Positions 53,526 to 64,000 of a stretch of DNA of 64,000 nt are shown in pieces. Within the stretch, counting starts at the first letter, position 1, and every line of letters starts with the position of its first letter. The notes under the pieces were generated by a model. The model saw only the letters and a program-made list of their open reading frames with translations, ran no database searches and was not told where the DNA came from. The DNA lies in contig NC_069087.1 in the NCBI RefSeq assembly GCF_947172395.1, forward strand, positions 17,180,889 to 17,244,888. Reading direction: 5' to 3'. The DNA is from Bicyclus anynana (taxonomy: Eukaryota > Arthropoda > Insecta > Lepidoptera > Nymphalidae). A program made the position numbers and the translations under genes.

Positions 53526-53558
53526 TATAAATAATTGACACGGCACACAAAAGTCAGT
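53526..53558 (+). promoter_or_regulatory. Candidate core promoter: TATA box plus initiator
   Basis: TATAAATA at 53526-53533 and TCAGT at 53554-53558, whose A (53556) lies 30 bases after the first T of the box. This is the standard insect TATA-to-initiator spacing. It lies in a repeat-free stretch. No coding exon was identified downstream within the next kilobase. Confidence 0.35.
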
Positions 53559-53675
53559 GGATATCTGCGAAACACACTTTAGTCTAACATTTATTAGGTA
53601 TTAGAAAGTCTTTTACTGTATAGACAGCTGCTTGCATCCCATAAGTAAAACGCTCTATCTTTCTTCATTTCGTCG

Positions 53676-53990
53676 GCTTCTGTGGCGCAGTGGTATCCGC
53701 GGTGGATTTACAAGACGGAGGTTCTGAGTTCGATCCCCGGCTGGGCCGATTGAGGTTTTCTTAATTGGTCCAGGTCTGGCTGGTGGGAGACCTCGGCCAC
53801 GGCTAGTTACTACCATACCGACAAAGACGTACCCCAAAGCGACTTAGCGTTCCGGTACGACGTCGTGTAGAAACCGAAAGGAGTGTGTATTTTCAACCTA
53901 CTTCTAACAAGCTAGCCCGCTTCCATCTTAGATTGCATCATCACTTACCATCAGGTGAGATTGTAGTCAGGGGCTAACTTGTGGAAAAAA
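53676..53990 (+). mobile_element. SINE family B, full length
   Basis: Head GGCTTCTGTGGCGCAGTGGT, A and B boxes (B box GAGTTCGATCCCC), GTGGATTTACAAGACGGAGG, a complete body and tail GGGGCTAACTTGTGG plus poly-A. Confidence 0.9.
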
Positions 53991-54613
53991 AAATGGATTT
54001 TTTGCTCAAAACGTACAATCAGAATTCAGATGTGCTTAGTGTATTTCTTAACTTAACTACTTGTTTAGAGACAAAATAGCTTAATTACAACCGTGCCCTT
54101 CTACACTTTGGATTTAAAAAATTCTCTCTCACAAATCTCACTTTTCACAAAATTTAAACAGAATTTACACAACCACATCGTGCAGTATTGTCAAAATTAA
54201 TAACTTCAATTTAATTTGACAGTGTACAACAAAATAATATGATAATCATAAATCCGTAGCGCGATAACAATTGTTTAAAGTGATATCTGAATACAGATTT
54301 GGCCACAGCCTGCGAGCCGGCACGCAATCTGATCGAAAGTGGCTTAGTCAATAGTCCAAGTCACTCTTTAATCATTTGTTCCTTATCATTTACTTGTCAT
54401 TGACTCTATTTTACGATTCTTGATAGTCCAACTCAACTGAATACTTTATATTTTTCACGAGACTTTGATTCTTATTAAAATTAAGGAACTCCTCAATTCT
54501 AAATAGTAGAATTTCTTATTTTTATTGAAACGATTTGAAATCTAATTTCACATTGTTGTTGACGCTTACTAATATAACATGTCATGAAAAATATTGAAAT
54601 ATATATAAATTTT
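53991..54613. other. No gene recognised
   Basis: AT-rich spacer between two SINE B copies. Confidence 0.35.
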
Positions 54614-54927
54614 GACGGCCTCCGTGGCGCAGTGGTATTCGCGGTGGATTTACAAGACGGAGGTCCTGGGTTCGATTCCCGGCTAGGCCGATTGAGGTTT
54701 TCTTAATTAGCCCAGGTCTACCTGGTGAGAGGCTTTGGCCGTGGCCAGTTACCATCCTACCGCCAACGACGTACCGCCAAGCGATTTAGCATTTCGGTAC
54801 GGTATCGTGTGAACCGAAAGGGGTGTGGATTTTTATCCTCCTCTTAACAAGTTAGCCCGCTTCCATCTTAGATTGCATCATCACTGGCGCATGAGTGTAG
54901 TCAAGGACTAACTTGTAAAAAAAAAAC
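54614..54927 (+). mobile_element. SINE family B, full length
   Basis: Head GACGGCCTCCGTGGCGCAGT, B box GGGTTCGATTCCC, body ACGTACCGCCAAGCGATTTA and a poly-A tail after ACTAACTTGT. Closest in the window to a consensus copy. Confidence 0.9.
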
Positions 54928-55547
54928 GTTATAAATATTCAATTAATAAAATAAAATTAAATACGTTTACCCAGCTAAAATAGTTAATCGTCAGCTAACG
55001 TGTTCCATAAACTTCAGCACATTGAAGGCGAAGGCTGTATAAATTGTGATCATGGGCGAGCGATCAATTAGCCGGCCTAGTGTTGTAATGGTGGCTAGGC
55101 TTAGCACATGTAGCTGCACGTGGTTAGACTAACATGGCTACAGTGCGCTTACAGACATGAAATAACCTCTAACATAGTGCTTAACAACGAAATTGTTCCA
55201 TATTGATCTGTAAGATGGTTTTATGCGAATGACTTCATCACTAAAAATCGGTTCATAGGTTGTAAAAAAAGAAACTTTGAATATTTCCAGAAAATATTTT
55301 TGCAGAATACATAAAGAAAAATAATTAAAATAAAGTAAGAAAGATTCTTGAACCTTGTCGGGAAATTTTCCGTCATATTTGTTTTCGTACGCACCAAAAT
55401 CTAAAAGTTGCCTTAGAACGCCCCCAGGTTCGTTAAGTCGATAATTTTGTCCTTCTCACCATCACACAGAAGTGTAAGCAGTTTGTGAATTAATGTTTCT
55501 GTTTCTAGTCCTAAGGATTATATATCTATTAATATTATTGTCTATAT
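54928..55547. other. No gene recognised
   Basis: AT-rich, single-copy-looking. Confidence 0.35.
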
Positions 55548-55735
55548 TCTATACTAATATTATAAAGCTGAAAAGCTTGTTTGTTTGATTGCACGCACTA
55601 ATTTCTGGAACTACTGGTCCGATTTGAAAAATTCTTTCCGTGTTAGATAGCCCATTTATCGAGGAAGGCTATAGGCTATATATTATTCTCACGGGAATGG
55701 AAACCACGCAGGTGAAACCGCGCGGCGTCAGCTAG
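55548..55735 (+). mobile_element. Helitron-like element (subfamily 2), complete
   Basis: TCTATACTAATATTATAAAG 5' end, CTACTGGTCCGATTTGAAAA, TTAGATAGCCCATTTATCGA, and 3' end CCGCGCGGCGTCAGCTAG followed by T. A GC-rich palindrome (CCGCGCGG) precedes the terminus, as in Helitrons. Confidence 0.75.
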
Positions 55736-56228
55736 TGTATTATATGACACTAACGATATTCTGGTCAACAGTTCGATACAGTCTCGCAAACACTAACCAC
55801 GTTGTATAAAACAGTTGTATTAACGTACGTGCATCGACGCACGCGCACCTGGTCGATCATAATTACAGATCGGGCGCGGTTAACCCCTAATTAAAGATTA
55901 AACCACACTTTAAGCTATTACTAATCGTAGTAGGTACTTGCCTCTTACAATTACTTTACGCTTTACCAGGCTTTACTTACTTACTTTGCCTAAGACCTGT
56001 TCAATTAAGATAAAAATAATTCGACGGTACATAGTTACCGAAAGATCCATTAGATAGATAGATTTTTTATTTTAGGATCAAAAACCGATCATATTCGTAT
56101 CGTGGTGCATATGAGGATAATTTTTCCGACTATCATAGCGAGGTCTGCGAATTCGTGGTCATGCCTAATGAGGCCCTACTACTCCCATAAAGATGATGAC
56201 ATAAGTGAATTCGCAAAGATTTATTCAC
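55736..56228. other. No gene recognised
   Basis: Unremarkable sequence. Confidence 0.35.
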
Positions 56229-56262
56229 TTCATCATCATCATCATTATTAGCCGATGGACGT
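56229..56262 (-). mobile_element. RTE LINE 3' tail fragment, minus
   Basis: TTCATCATCATCATCATTAT then TAGCCGATGGACGTAGG is the reverse complement of the RTE 3' end (CCATCGGCTGATAATGATGA). Confidence 0.55.
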
Positions 56263-56263
56263 A

Positions 56264-56592
56264 GGTAGCGTTGCTAACCGTCCGGATAAAGCCGGACAGT
56301 TGGGCTTTTTGATTGCGTGTCCGGTCAAAATAAACGGTGTCCATGCTATTGACTTTTGACTTCCGGTTGCATCTTACTTGTAGATTGCTTCGTAACTTAC
56401 CATTGCAGTCAAGGGCTAATTTGTCAGAGTGCAGACAAGTCGCCTGTCGATTGCTCCCGCAGACCGCAGTCCTGTGTCCTCTATACTGAGTAACGAAATC
56501 CTCAATAATGTAGGATGTCCGGCATATTTTCCCAAATGTTCGGCCAACAGGGTGGTCTGTCCGGTTATTAGGTTTGGCGACCTGGCTACAGT
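56264..56592. mobile_element. Degenerate inverted-repeat element (low confidence)
   Basis: GTAGCGTTGCTAACCGTCCG at the left and GGCGACCTGGCTAC at the right are loosely complementary, and CCGGACA-type words occur near both ends. A SINE B 3' remnant (56378-56426) sits inside. Open frames across both strands here are repeat-derived. Confidence 0.3.
56378..56426 (+). mobile_element. SINE family B 3' fragment
   Basis: GTAGATTGCTTCGTAACTTA with CAGTCAAGGGCTAATTTGT. Confidence 0.5.
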
Positions 56593-59500
56593 CCTGGCTA
56601 AAGTCTCGAGCCGCCAGCATCCTGCAGCTCCCCGTGATTCGCTCGATGTCATCGTCCACCTAGTGGGGGGTCAAATACGTTGTCCGGTGCGGAGTCAATT
56701 AGTTGATACAGACTGTTAGTGCGAGCGCAGTGGACAGCGAAATGTTGCAACGCGTCTCTGATACAGTTATCAGTTTCATAACTGAGCTAACGACACGCGA
56801 CACTGCTCGCTGTCGGCTCACCTACTTGTGTGTATGAGTGCTGAGGCGCCGGCAGACTTATACTAAACTGTTGCTCAAACTTGTATGCACCGGCGCTCAG
56901 TGGTGTGCAGAGATGCAAGAATGCACTACCCCGAAGACTCATTACGCACTATACAGGTTCGTAATCAAAAATGATGATTGAGAATGATGAAGAAATTTTC
57001 CATTTTCTACAATTTGTACGTAAATTTTCCACTCTAGTTAAAAACCTATTGATCTGTTATAGGGATTCATCATCACCTTTTTAATGTCCCACTATAATAA
57101 TATTTAAAGTTTAGATGTTGTCCCTATGGTCAGAGTATTTGATCATGTAACGATCACTATCAGATGTGATAGTGAGCTTAACGTGCTTTGCACCACATCG
57201 TCTTCGTGACTCCGCTACTGAAAATCTCTTGGAATTATTAACCTAGACCTCATGATTCACAGCATAACATAGAATAAAGATTAACCATTCGTCAAATTAA
57301 TATTTCGCCTTTTTTCACCTGTTAATATTACTTTTATATTAACTAAAGTCCGTTCCTAATAAATGGATTTTTTTAATAAATTCTGTCGCTGGTTTTAGTA
57401 TATTACAATGTGATAAACATACAAATTTCAAATAATAATCAATGAACATATACCGTCTTACGATGTAAGTAGGTTAAAGTATTGGAGAACACAAGTTCTC
57501 TATCATTGTTTCCCAATACAACATTAATGTTATCAAGTTAACGTTTGTATGAATTATGGCGACCTTTGGCGATTACAGCTGTGTGTTGTCGATTGCGATT
57601 GCGATTGAAACTAGTTGCATTGACTCAATGTTGTACACTAACCACAGTTTAGTTATCTAACAGTGCGGAATAACGGAACTTTCAATTACTTGTAACCTTT
57701 AACTTGTAACCAAGGTTGCCTGGAAGAAATCGCTACGTAGCAATAATACCGTCTTCTGTATCCTTCTTCTGTGCTATACTTTTTTCTTATTATTTGTTTT
57801 ATCTTATGTTGTGGTGTACCAATAAAGTATAATTAAATAAACAAATAAACCTTTGCATAATGACTTTCATTCAGAAACTTAAATCTAAGACACGTTTCTA
57901 AACAATAATATTTAGTTAGTTATCAGAAACGTGTATCGAGTACGAGTAAGTGTTAGCTAAGCTGCGACTCGATATGAATGATGGCTGAATTCCGATACGG
58001 TGGTTAGCGATTGTTGATGTTTGATTTGTGTAACTGACTTTAATGATAAACGATTTATGAAACGCTTCGCAATAATTATATACTAAACATTATGTAAAAT
58101 TATATTGTATGCGAATTTTTGCGCTAGATTGAATATAATTATTAGTTTTGCTACAATACTTTATATAAAAAAATTAAAAAAATTAAAAAAAATACCCAGT
58201 ATACTTTAATCAACCATCAAGTCATCAGTTAATGAATTCAGAATTTAAAGTTTATTTAACACAGTGCTAGCAAAATGGTATTCTGTGTACGCTACTCTAA
58301 ATAGCGATCCTAATTCAGTTAGCCTCCAAATTAGGACATAAGGCAGCTTCATCGATCTCCCTAGATAGGGGTTGTAACTGCCGAATTAGTGACCCTTTAT
58401 GTGGACTAATCGGTCCTTGACTTTTATATCTCCAAAGTACACTACACCCTTATTGATACCAAGATTTAAGTAGCCTGGTGGGTTTTAGTTCAATATTCGT
58501 TTTCTATTTTCTCGTGTCCAGCCGTGGGACATGAATTATCAACATTGCCCGAAGCGCAATAATGTTGTTCTACCTAGCTTTTAAGAACTCATCAGCAAGC
58601 CTTTTCCATTAGCGAGCCCCCAAAATGGTAATTAACAGGCACCTTTGATTACGACCCGCTCCTCAAAGGCTCCAAGCCATTATATAATTGACCACAGCTA
58701 ATCGTTTCTGAGAAACGTGACACGTACGTCCCATCCACCGTAGCGTAGCAAACATACAGTTCAGGATGATTCTATTTGCGCAACATCTGGGTATCTCTAA
58801 TTAAACTAAGTATTAGTGAGTGACTGATACAATTCACAATTCGAAAGAACAGTAGAAAAAAAATACTTACATTTTTGCGTCTTTTCACGCTAATGTCATG
58901 AACATCTGTTCATATATATTATAGCTGTTTGTGTTTGCAGCAGATAAAGTACTTTGGAACAACATTAATATTTTTCATTAATATCGGATAATAAGTTATC
59001 TGATCCTGTATCCTGAAATCCTTTTTTTCCACGCACTTCCGTCACTATATATTTACAAGCAAGTGATATTACGGACTTAAAAATGAACTAGGATGTCATT
59101 TTCATTCAACCAGCGGATACACAACTTTTTCGACCGATCGTACCAATTTGCCGAATAACTTTAGTCTACCTAACAAAATAGGCCGTCCAAGAAATTGTGC
59201 AATAGAGCGTGCAGTAACTTTGGACTCAGCAAATATAACAATAGGAACATAACGGTATGATACCTGAACTGTGCTTATACGACGGTATTTGCAAAAAATG
59301 CTGACGAATCGCGACGTTTCGGCGAAAGCACCATCGACTGGGCGACGCCATAACTCATGTACATGACTAACGATGGGAGGTCACTGACCCTATGGTAAAA
59401 ACCGTGTTAGCTACCAAGTTTGCTAGCTGAGCAAAAAAACAAAGTGTGTTTTTGTAAGCAAAATCGTATAAAAAATAAATATCTTTAGGTACATAATATT

Positions 59501-60106
59501 TCAATATGTACTTGTGTACTTGTACGTAATTTATACTTCAGGAATTTATAGTAGTTACATACCTACTTACCTGTCCTTGTTGAAGACTACAGAACAAGTG
59601 GAAACCATAAAATGATGATGATTCTTCCAATTACGCCATTGTTCATTCCCTGCGCCATAAATCAGTGTAAGCGAGCCCAACAGCCAACTGCCAACTGCAC
59701 TGCAATGGGAAAATATTCCGCCATCAATCCGCGCCGCGGCCTTCACGCGCCTTCAGCCTATAGCGTAAGAGCTAGTGATCAAATTCCACTTACCTAGTTT
59801 TGTCGGTGTATGTGTGTCGGTGTGTCTTTAAATTGGTCCTCATTTTAGCATTGCAAACCAACAGTATTTTAACTGTTATTTTATGTGGCCTCTTGAAACT
59901 TTTCTATAATTATCGTCATGATATTTCAGCTAATTTACACATAACACATTATTTTATCTTTCTTATTTCAGCCAATTTATAAAAAAACTACTACATTATG
60001 CCGCCAACCCGCATTGAAGCAGTCTATTCTGAGCTCTATATCACCTCTCCTACAAGGAGAGAGGCTTGGTTCTTTAATGGACCGTCAAAATAGGCTATAC
60101 GATTTT
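56593..60106. other. No gene recognised; GC-richer patch at 56680-56910
   Basis: The patch (TGTCCGGTGCGGAGTCAATT ... CGGCGCTCAGTGGTGTG) could be promoter-like, but there is no TATA or exon. (TTAAAAAAA)n-like runs lie at 58168-58193. The 58300-58740 stretch is repeat-free and moderately GC-rich. The frames at 59612-59982 lack domains. Confidence 0.35.
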
Positions 60107-60198
60107 TTATCGCGTTCGGATTGTACGGATTTTCTTAATAGACGATAACTTCGTCTATTAAGAAAATCCGTACAAAAAAATCTGAATTTATCGCGTTC
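60107..60198. repeat. Perfect 25-bp hairpin flanked by a 12-bp direct repeat
   Basis: Arms 60121-60145 and 60151-60175 are exact reverse complements, loop TAACT. TTTATCGCGTTC occurs at 60107-60118 and again at 60187-60198, suggesting an insertion with target-site duplication. Confidence 0.88.
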
Positions 60199-60589
60199 AG
60201 ACAGAGGCGGCCTTTGTTTAATAAAATCTAATGATAGTGATAAAGCATTGCGAAGGAATCGTCCACCGTCTCCCAGACTGCACACAATGCGCCGTGGGTG
60301 TCAAATGATTTACACCGGTGCCGGGTATTTGCCTTCATTCATATGTATTAACCGGCAGTTTTTCACCGGGCGCGCTAAATCTCTGACTGACGGCTATGAC
60401 ACCACGACATCGTTCTATTGCTGGTACGAGATACGCGGGTGGATTGTATTATTTTTTTTTATTTTTACAACTAGTATAAGGCATATGTTTCTTTTTAGTG
60501 TTTCGAAGATTAATGGACCAATAGAAGAACGCCATTTTGAAATTTTATGAAAATCATAGCCTATCTATCACGGCCTTTCTTGATGAAAA

Positions 60590-60769
60590 GAGGAAAGATT
60601 TGATTGTTTGTTTGAAAGACTAGTACGCTCTGAAACTACTGGACCGATTTAAAATAAATCTTGCACTGTTGGGAAGCTACATTATCCCCGAGTTCTATTT
60701 ATGATATTTTATCCCCGTATTTCTACGGGAACGGGCACTACGCGGGTGATACCGCGCGGCGTCTGCTAG
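60590..60769 (+). mobile_element. Helitron-like element (subfamily 5)
   Basis: GTACGCTCTGAAACTACTGG, TTGGGAAGCTACATTATCCC, GTATTTCTACGGGAACGGGC and 3' end CCGCGCGGCGTCTGCTAG followed by T. Confidence 0.7.
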
Positions 60770-60802
60770 TAAATAATAAGCTTAATAACTCCACGGTAAA
60801 GG

Positions 60803-60905
60803 GGCTGGACTCGGCACCAAGAAATCATGGGTTCGATTCTCCGCACAGAGCACATGCGTTCCTTACACAAACTGTCCAACTCATTGGAGTAGAACGCGAA
60901 TATAA
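60803..60905 (+). mobile_element. tRNA-like repeat fragment
   Basis: GGGGCTGGACTCGGCACCAA then a B-box-like GGGTTCGATTCTC. There is no cloverleaf or clear A box, so it is a repeat remnant rather than a tRNA gene. Confidence 0.3.
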
Positions 60906-62230
60906 GTTATATTAAAAAGATCTGAAAAATGTTAGTTGAAAACATAAATAGATACGAGTATATTAATGTAGATCTTCAGAGGGTACGATTTCAAACAACC
61001 AAACCCAACGTTATTGAAAAATTATTCTGTGCATTCGAAAACCAAAAACTGCGAACTTTAGGTTACACCACTAACTTGTGTGACAAGTTCAATTATTAGA
61101 GATTTATTTTGTTATTTTTTTTTAAGGCCGAAATCACAAATTCTTGCACGCCGCTGAAGCGACGATTGATATGACAATCTAACGCCATCTTCATTTCATC
61201 TTCATCTTCATCTTCAACCGGCCTAGGACTTTTCAGTGTATCTACGATAGAGCGAGATAAATGCGTACATATCAGCGCGCGCGCCGACAAAGCGCGCGAA
61301 CGTGTTGACGCCATTTTGTTTGTTTTGTCGATTTATATGGCGTGCAGGGGCCGTGTCCGTCGTTTAGTTAGGAAATGGGGGCAATTTAGCCATACCGTAT
61401 CTCTGCCACATATCTATTTTCTAGAAATTCAACGTAATTATATCAAGATAAACGGAACAAGCCCCGGCGAGATGTCAGATATGTTTTAATGTTCGGTAGC
61501 TAATCGATTGTAATTTAAATGTAGACGAAGAGCCGATAGAAAGTTGTAATGAGGTGCTTGATAAGGTTAAAAGTTTGAATAAAATTTTTCATGGGAGATA
61601 TTTTTATCTACTTTATTAGTAAGTAAATAAATAAGTGACTAGCTAATAAATAATTAAGAAATAAGAAATTTTAATATTCCATAATAGATCTGGTTTTTAA
61701 GTTAACTATTACACAAAAACATAAAAAGCAAGTTCAAATCGTGGACGTCCGTCTGTTGGGATGATGTATCGATTCTTTTTTTCGAATATTTCGATCTGAG
61801 TATCAAATTCAAAGGCTCATCAAGAGGATTTCAAAATCGTATATCATGGCCATATTAAAAAACCTACAATTAGAAAAACGTTATTTATTAATCGCTATAC
61901 AAAATATAATAAATTAATCGCTGCGACTAGGTGCGAGCAGGTTAGGCAGTCTGGTTTTTTTATGTTTTAATTGTTACCTTGTTAGTATAATGATTTCAAC
62001 TTGTGACTAGACTCGGGTCACAAGTCCCGGAGTTCTCCTCTCTGTCACGCAATAGATCCGTCTAATGAATGATTTCATGAAATGCAAGTTGTCTCACTTT
62101 CTTATCACAAAAAAATCTATTATTTTCCCTTTACTGAGGGAGGGCGGCGAACGAGCCGTAGACTTTTCGAATTTTAGACTACATAACCTTAAAACTATTG
62201 AGATGACTACTCGAAGAATCTCGCTAACTC
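60906..62230. other. No supported gene; CpG-rich segment at 61115-61380
   Basis: The segment holds GCGCGCGCGCC and CAAAGCGCGCGAACGTG and gives a 72-codon minus frame (61096-61314) that starts ATGGCGTCAACACG and includes EDEDEDEM from a CTTCAT microsatellite. I think this is a dispersed repeat, not a gene. Confidence 0.3.
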
Positions 62231-62449
62231 GCGTGCATTTTAAGAAATTAAACATCACGTGTCTCAAACGGTGAAGTAATCGTGAAGAAACCTGCGTACA
62301 AGAGTATAATCTTAATTCTCTACGTGTGTCAAATCTGTCAATCAGCGTTGGGCCAGCGTGGTGTAGGTACTATTGGCCTAACCCCTCTCATTCTGAGAGG
62401 AGACACGAGCTCAGCAATGAGCCAAATATTGGTTGATAATAATGAAGAT
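62231..62449 (+). mobile_element. SINE family A, 5'-truncated
   Basis: GTGCATTTTAAGAAATTAAA, CACGTGTCTCAAACGGTGAA, CTCATTCTGAGAGGAGACAC and tail TTGATAATAATGAAG. Confidence 0.8.
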
Positions 62450-63264
62450 AAACTCGCGTAAAGGTTTGCTATATTGAATTCAACGCTCTTATAAAATCGT
62501 CAGTCCGTTAAAATTTCGGATGCAATAATTTATTTACCGTGCAGAGTTCGCGTGCGCGCCGCGGCAGGTTAAACGTTCGGCGGAGCGGCTCCACAATTTA
62601 TACAATTTCACATAATGACAGGTTCATTTATATTGTTTGATCGCCCCAGCCTCAGCCAGATCAGCTTCGATAGGCTATCGTAAAGGACTTGACACAATGT
62701 TGAGGAAAAACATTTTAAGAAATATTTTTCAATATGTGGAAAATATAGAAAAGACTATCTCCTGTATAAGATCGTTATGACGTGATTTCCCTAAATGGAA
62801 ATTTAAGCAAATTTTTATTAACATTGGGAAATAATTTGACTTGAAAGACCGAAATAGTAAAAAGTAAATATTAGGGCCTACTAACATTTGCCAATTATCA
62901 TAAGTCTTGAAAAAAATATGTTCCATATCAAAATAATTCAGCTCAAAAGTGTCAAAGTAAAGAAAAAAATATCAAGAATTGAGCCTTGTTTTTATAGATG
63001 ATTCAGTTACACAAATTGATAATAATCCTTGTCAACTACTGTGGTCTGGCGATCAATCTGTTAATTTTTATCTTTAACTGGTGTTTTTAGTGAATAATTT
63101 ACGGAACAAGCTGATGTTCTACCTGATCATAAGTGAAAATCTGCTGTAACGGAGTATGGCACGTAAAGTGCCATCCACCTGAGGCACATGATATTAAACC
63201 TAATGTGACTTCAGTTTCACCGACTTCCTTCGTGATAATGCAAAATTAATAGTGGTATAAATGT
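62450..63264. other. No gene recognised; GC-rich patch at 62540-62605
   Basis: The patch (GAGTTCGCGTGCGCGCCGCG) is isolated; no ORF or promoter signature. Confidence 0.3.
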
Positions 63265-63441
63265 CCTAGTGTTCTAAAGGAGTAAAGCTCGTGTGTTGTT
63301 CCGTTAGCTACTGTACCGATTTTGAAAAATCTTTTACCAATAGAAAGGCTCATTATTTGTGAGTGACATAGGCTATATGTTTATCCTCGTATTCCCACGG
63401 AAACGGGAACTACTCGTGTAAAAACGCTAAGCATTTTCTAG
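63265..63441 (+). mobile_element. Helitron-like element (subfamily 5), diverged
   Basis: GTACCGATTTTGAAAAATCT, GTGACATAGGCTATATGTTT and CCCACGGAAACGGGAACTAC, ending TTTTCTAG before T. Confidence 0.55.
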
Positions 63442-64000
63442 TATTTTCTAAAGAGTCCTACACTAAACCTACTTCCCAGTAAACAAGTCTGTTCGGTCCC
63501 TAACTTGTGAATGGCCGTGTAAAAGGGCGCATATTTTTGCATTTTTCTCTTGTTTTTGACCTTGGCACGCGATCTGGTCGTTCGGATCCTTCTAATTATC
63601 TCCATCCGTTGTCGAACACCAAGCCGGTCTAGACTGGCATAATGTCAACTCTCCTACCAATTAAACTAACCAGGATCTTGTAAGAATGGTCATAACCACA
63701 GGCAACATAATAAAAAAAATCTAAGAAATCTCCAGTAAGTTAACAAGGTATAGGTAACTATTTTTATAGATTCTGAGATAAATTAATCTTTGAACATCAT
63801 CTAACTAGTTAGTTTACTTGAGACTTGTTTGATCCATAAAGATTAAAGTTATTTTTAAAAAATGTCTTTGATTTTGGTTATAAATTTTCATAAAAATACT
63901 TCTTTAACAAATAGCTCTAGGGTTCTATTTTTTTTACTATTTGCAATGTATGAAAGGGCCGTATGGAATAAAAACTTGGGAAAACCTTGTTTCTTGATTG
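63442..64000. other. No gene recognised
   Basis: Minus-strand TGGTTAGTTTAATTGGTAGG near 63657-63672 looks like a tRNA-type A box, but no matching cloverleaf follows; possibly an old SINE head. The rest is AT-rich. Confidence 0.3.

Noticed and set aside
53655..53837. 60-codon minus frame with PARPGPIKKTSIGPAG
   Set aside because: Antisense reading of the SINE B head; the same happens at 36156-36374.
56225..56659. 144-codon minus frame and overlapping frames on both strands
   Set aside because: Spans an RTE tail, a SINE B remnant and a degenerate inverted-repeat element; composition and content are repeat-derived.
61096..61314. 72-codon minus frame MASTRSRALSARALICTHLS
   Set aside because: CpG-rich repeat-like DNA plus a CTTCAT microsatellite encoding EDEDEDE; no domain or splice context.
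63598..63675. Possible tRNA gene on the minus strand (A-box-like TAGTTTAATTGG)
   Set aside because: I could not form a complete cloverleaf, and the B-box region (GTGTTCGACAAC) is poor; at best an old SINE head.

Overview
The window is AT-rich eukaryotic nuclear DNA, almost certainly from a butterfly or moth. The evidence is a dense load of lepidopteran-type repeats: two tRNA-derived SINE families, short Helitron-like elements ending in CTAG|T, RTE-type LINE 3' ends with ATGATG tails, several palindromic MITEs and a Penelope-like element. Host genes are sparse and have introns. Most short open frames here are chance or repeat-derived.

Host genes. (1) A compact two-exon gene on the minus strand (10033 to 8697) encodes a complete 231-residue MADF-BESS protein. 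Its MADF domain is split by one 641-bp intron, and a GC-rich promoter-like block lies upstream (10034-10330). (2) Three spliced exons on the plus strand (38799-38987, 47896-47968, 48447-48602) join in one frame. They encode the C-terminal half of a PH domain and the following linker of an outspread/MPRIP-like actin and myosin-phosphatase associated protein. Its other exons were not found here. (3) A TATA/initiator pair at 53526-53558 is a possible isolated promoter.

Mobile DNA. The most striking object is a Penelope-like retroelement insertion at 17288-21855. It holds an intact 851-codon RT/GIY-YIG ORF on the minus strand, joined head-to-head to an almost identical 5'-truncated copy on the plus strand. 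A 19-bp-arm foldback and a partial pLTR lie at the junction. The whole composite is bounded by a perfect 14-bp target-site duplication and sits inside an older palindromic MITE. SINE family A (head CGTGATAGYCCAGTGGATA, tail TTGATAATGATGATGA) occurs about a dozen times. SINE family B (head GGCGCAGTGGT, tail CTAACTTGTAA plus poly-A) occurs about seven times.

Other structure. There are two perfect hairpins (27-bp and 25-bp arms, 5-nt loops), a 29-bp terminal inverted repeat enclosing a second foldback (658-1144), a two-copy ~424-bp tandem repeat with internal sub-repeats (25640-26491), a three-copy 46-bp minisatellite in the outspread intron, a hAT-type MITE with an 8-bp duplication, and a palindromic MITE present twice (8087 and 51462). 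Large parts of 2.8-4.9, 30-34, 56.6-60 and 62.5-64 kb show nothing recognisable.
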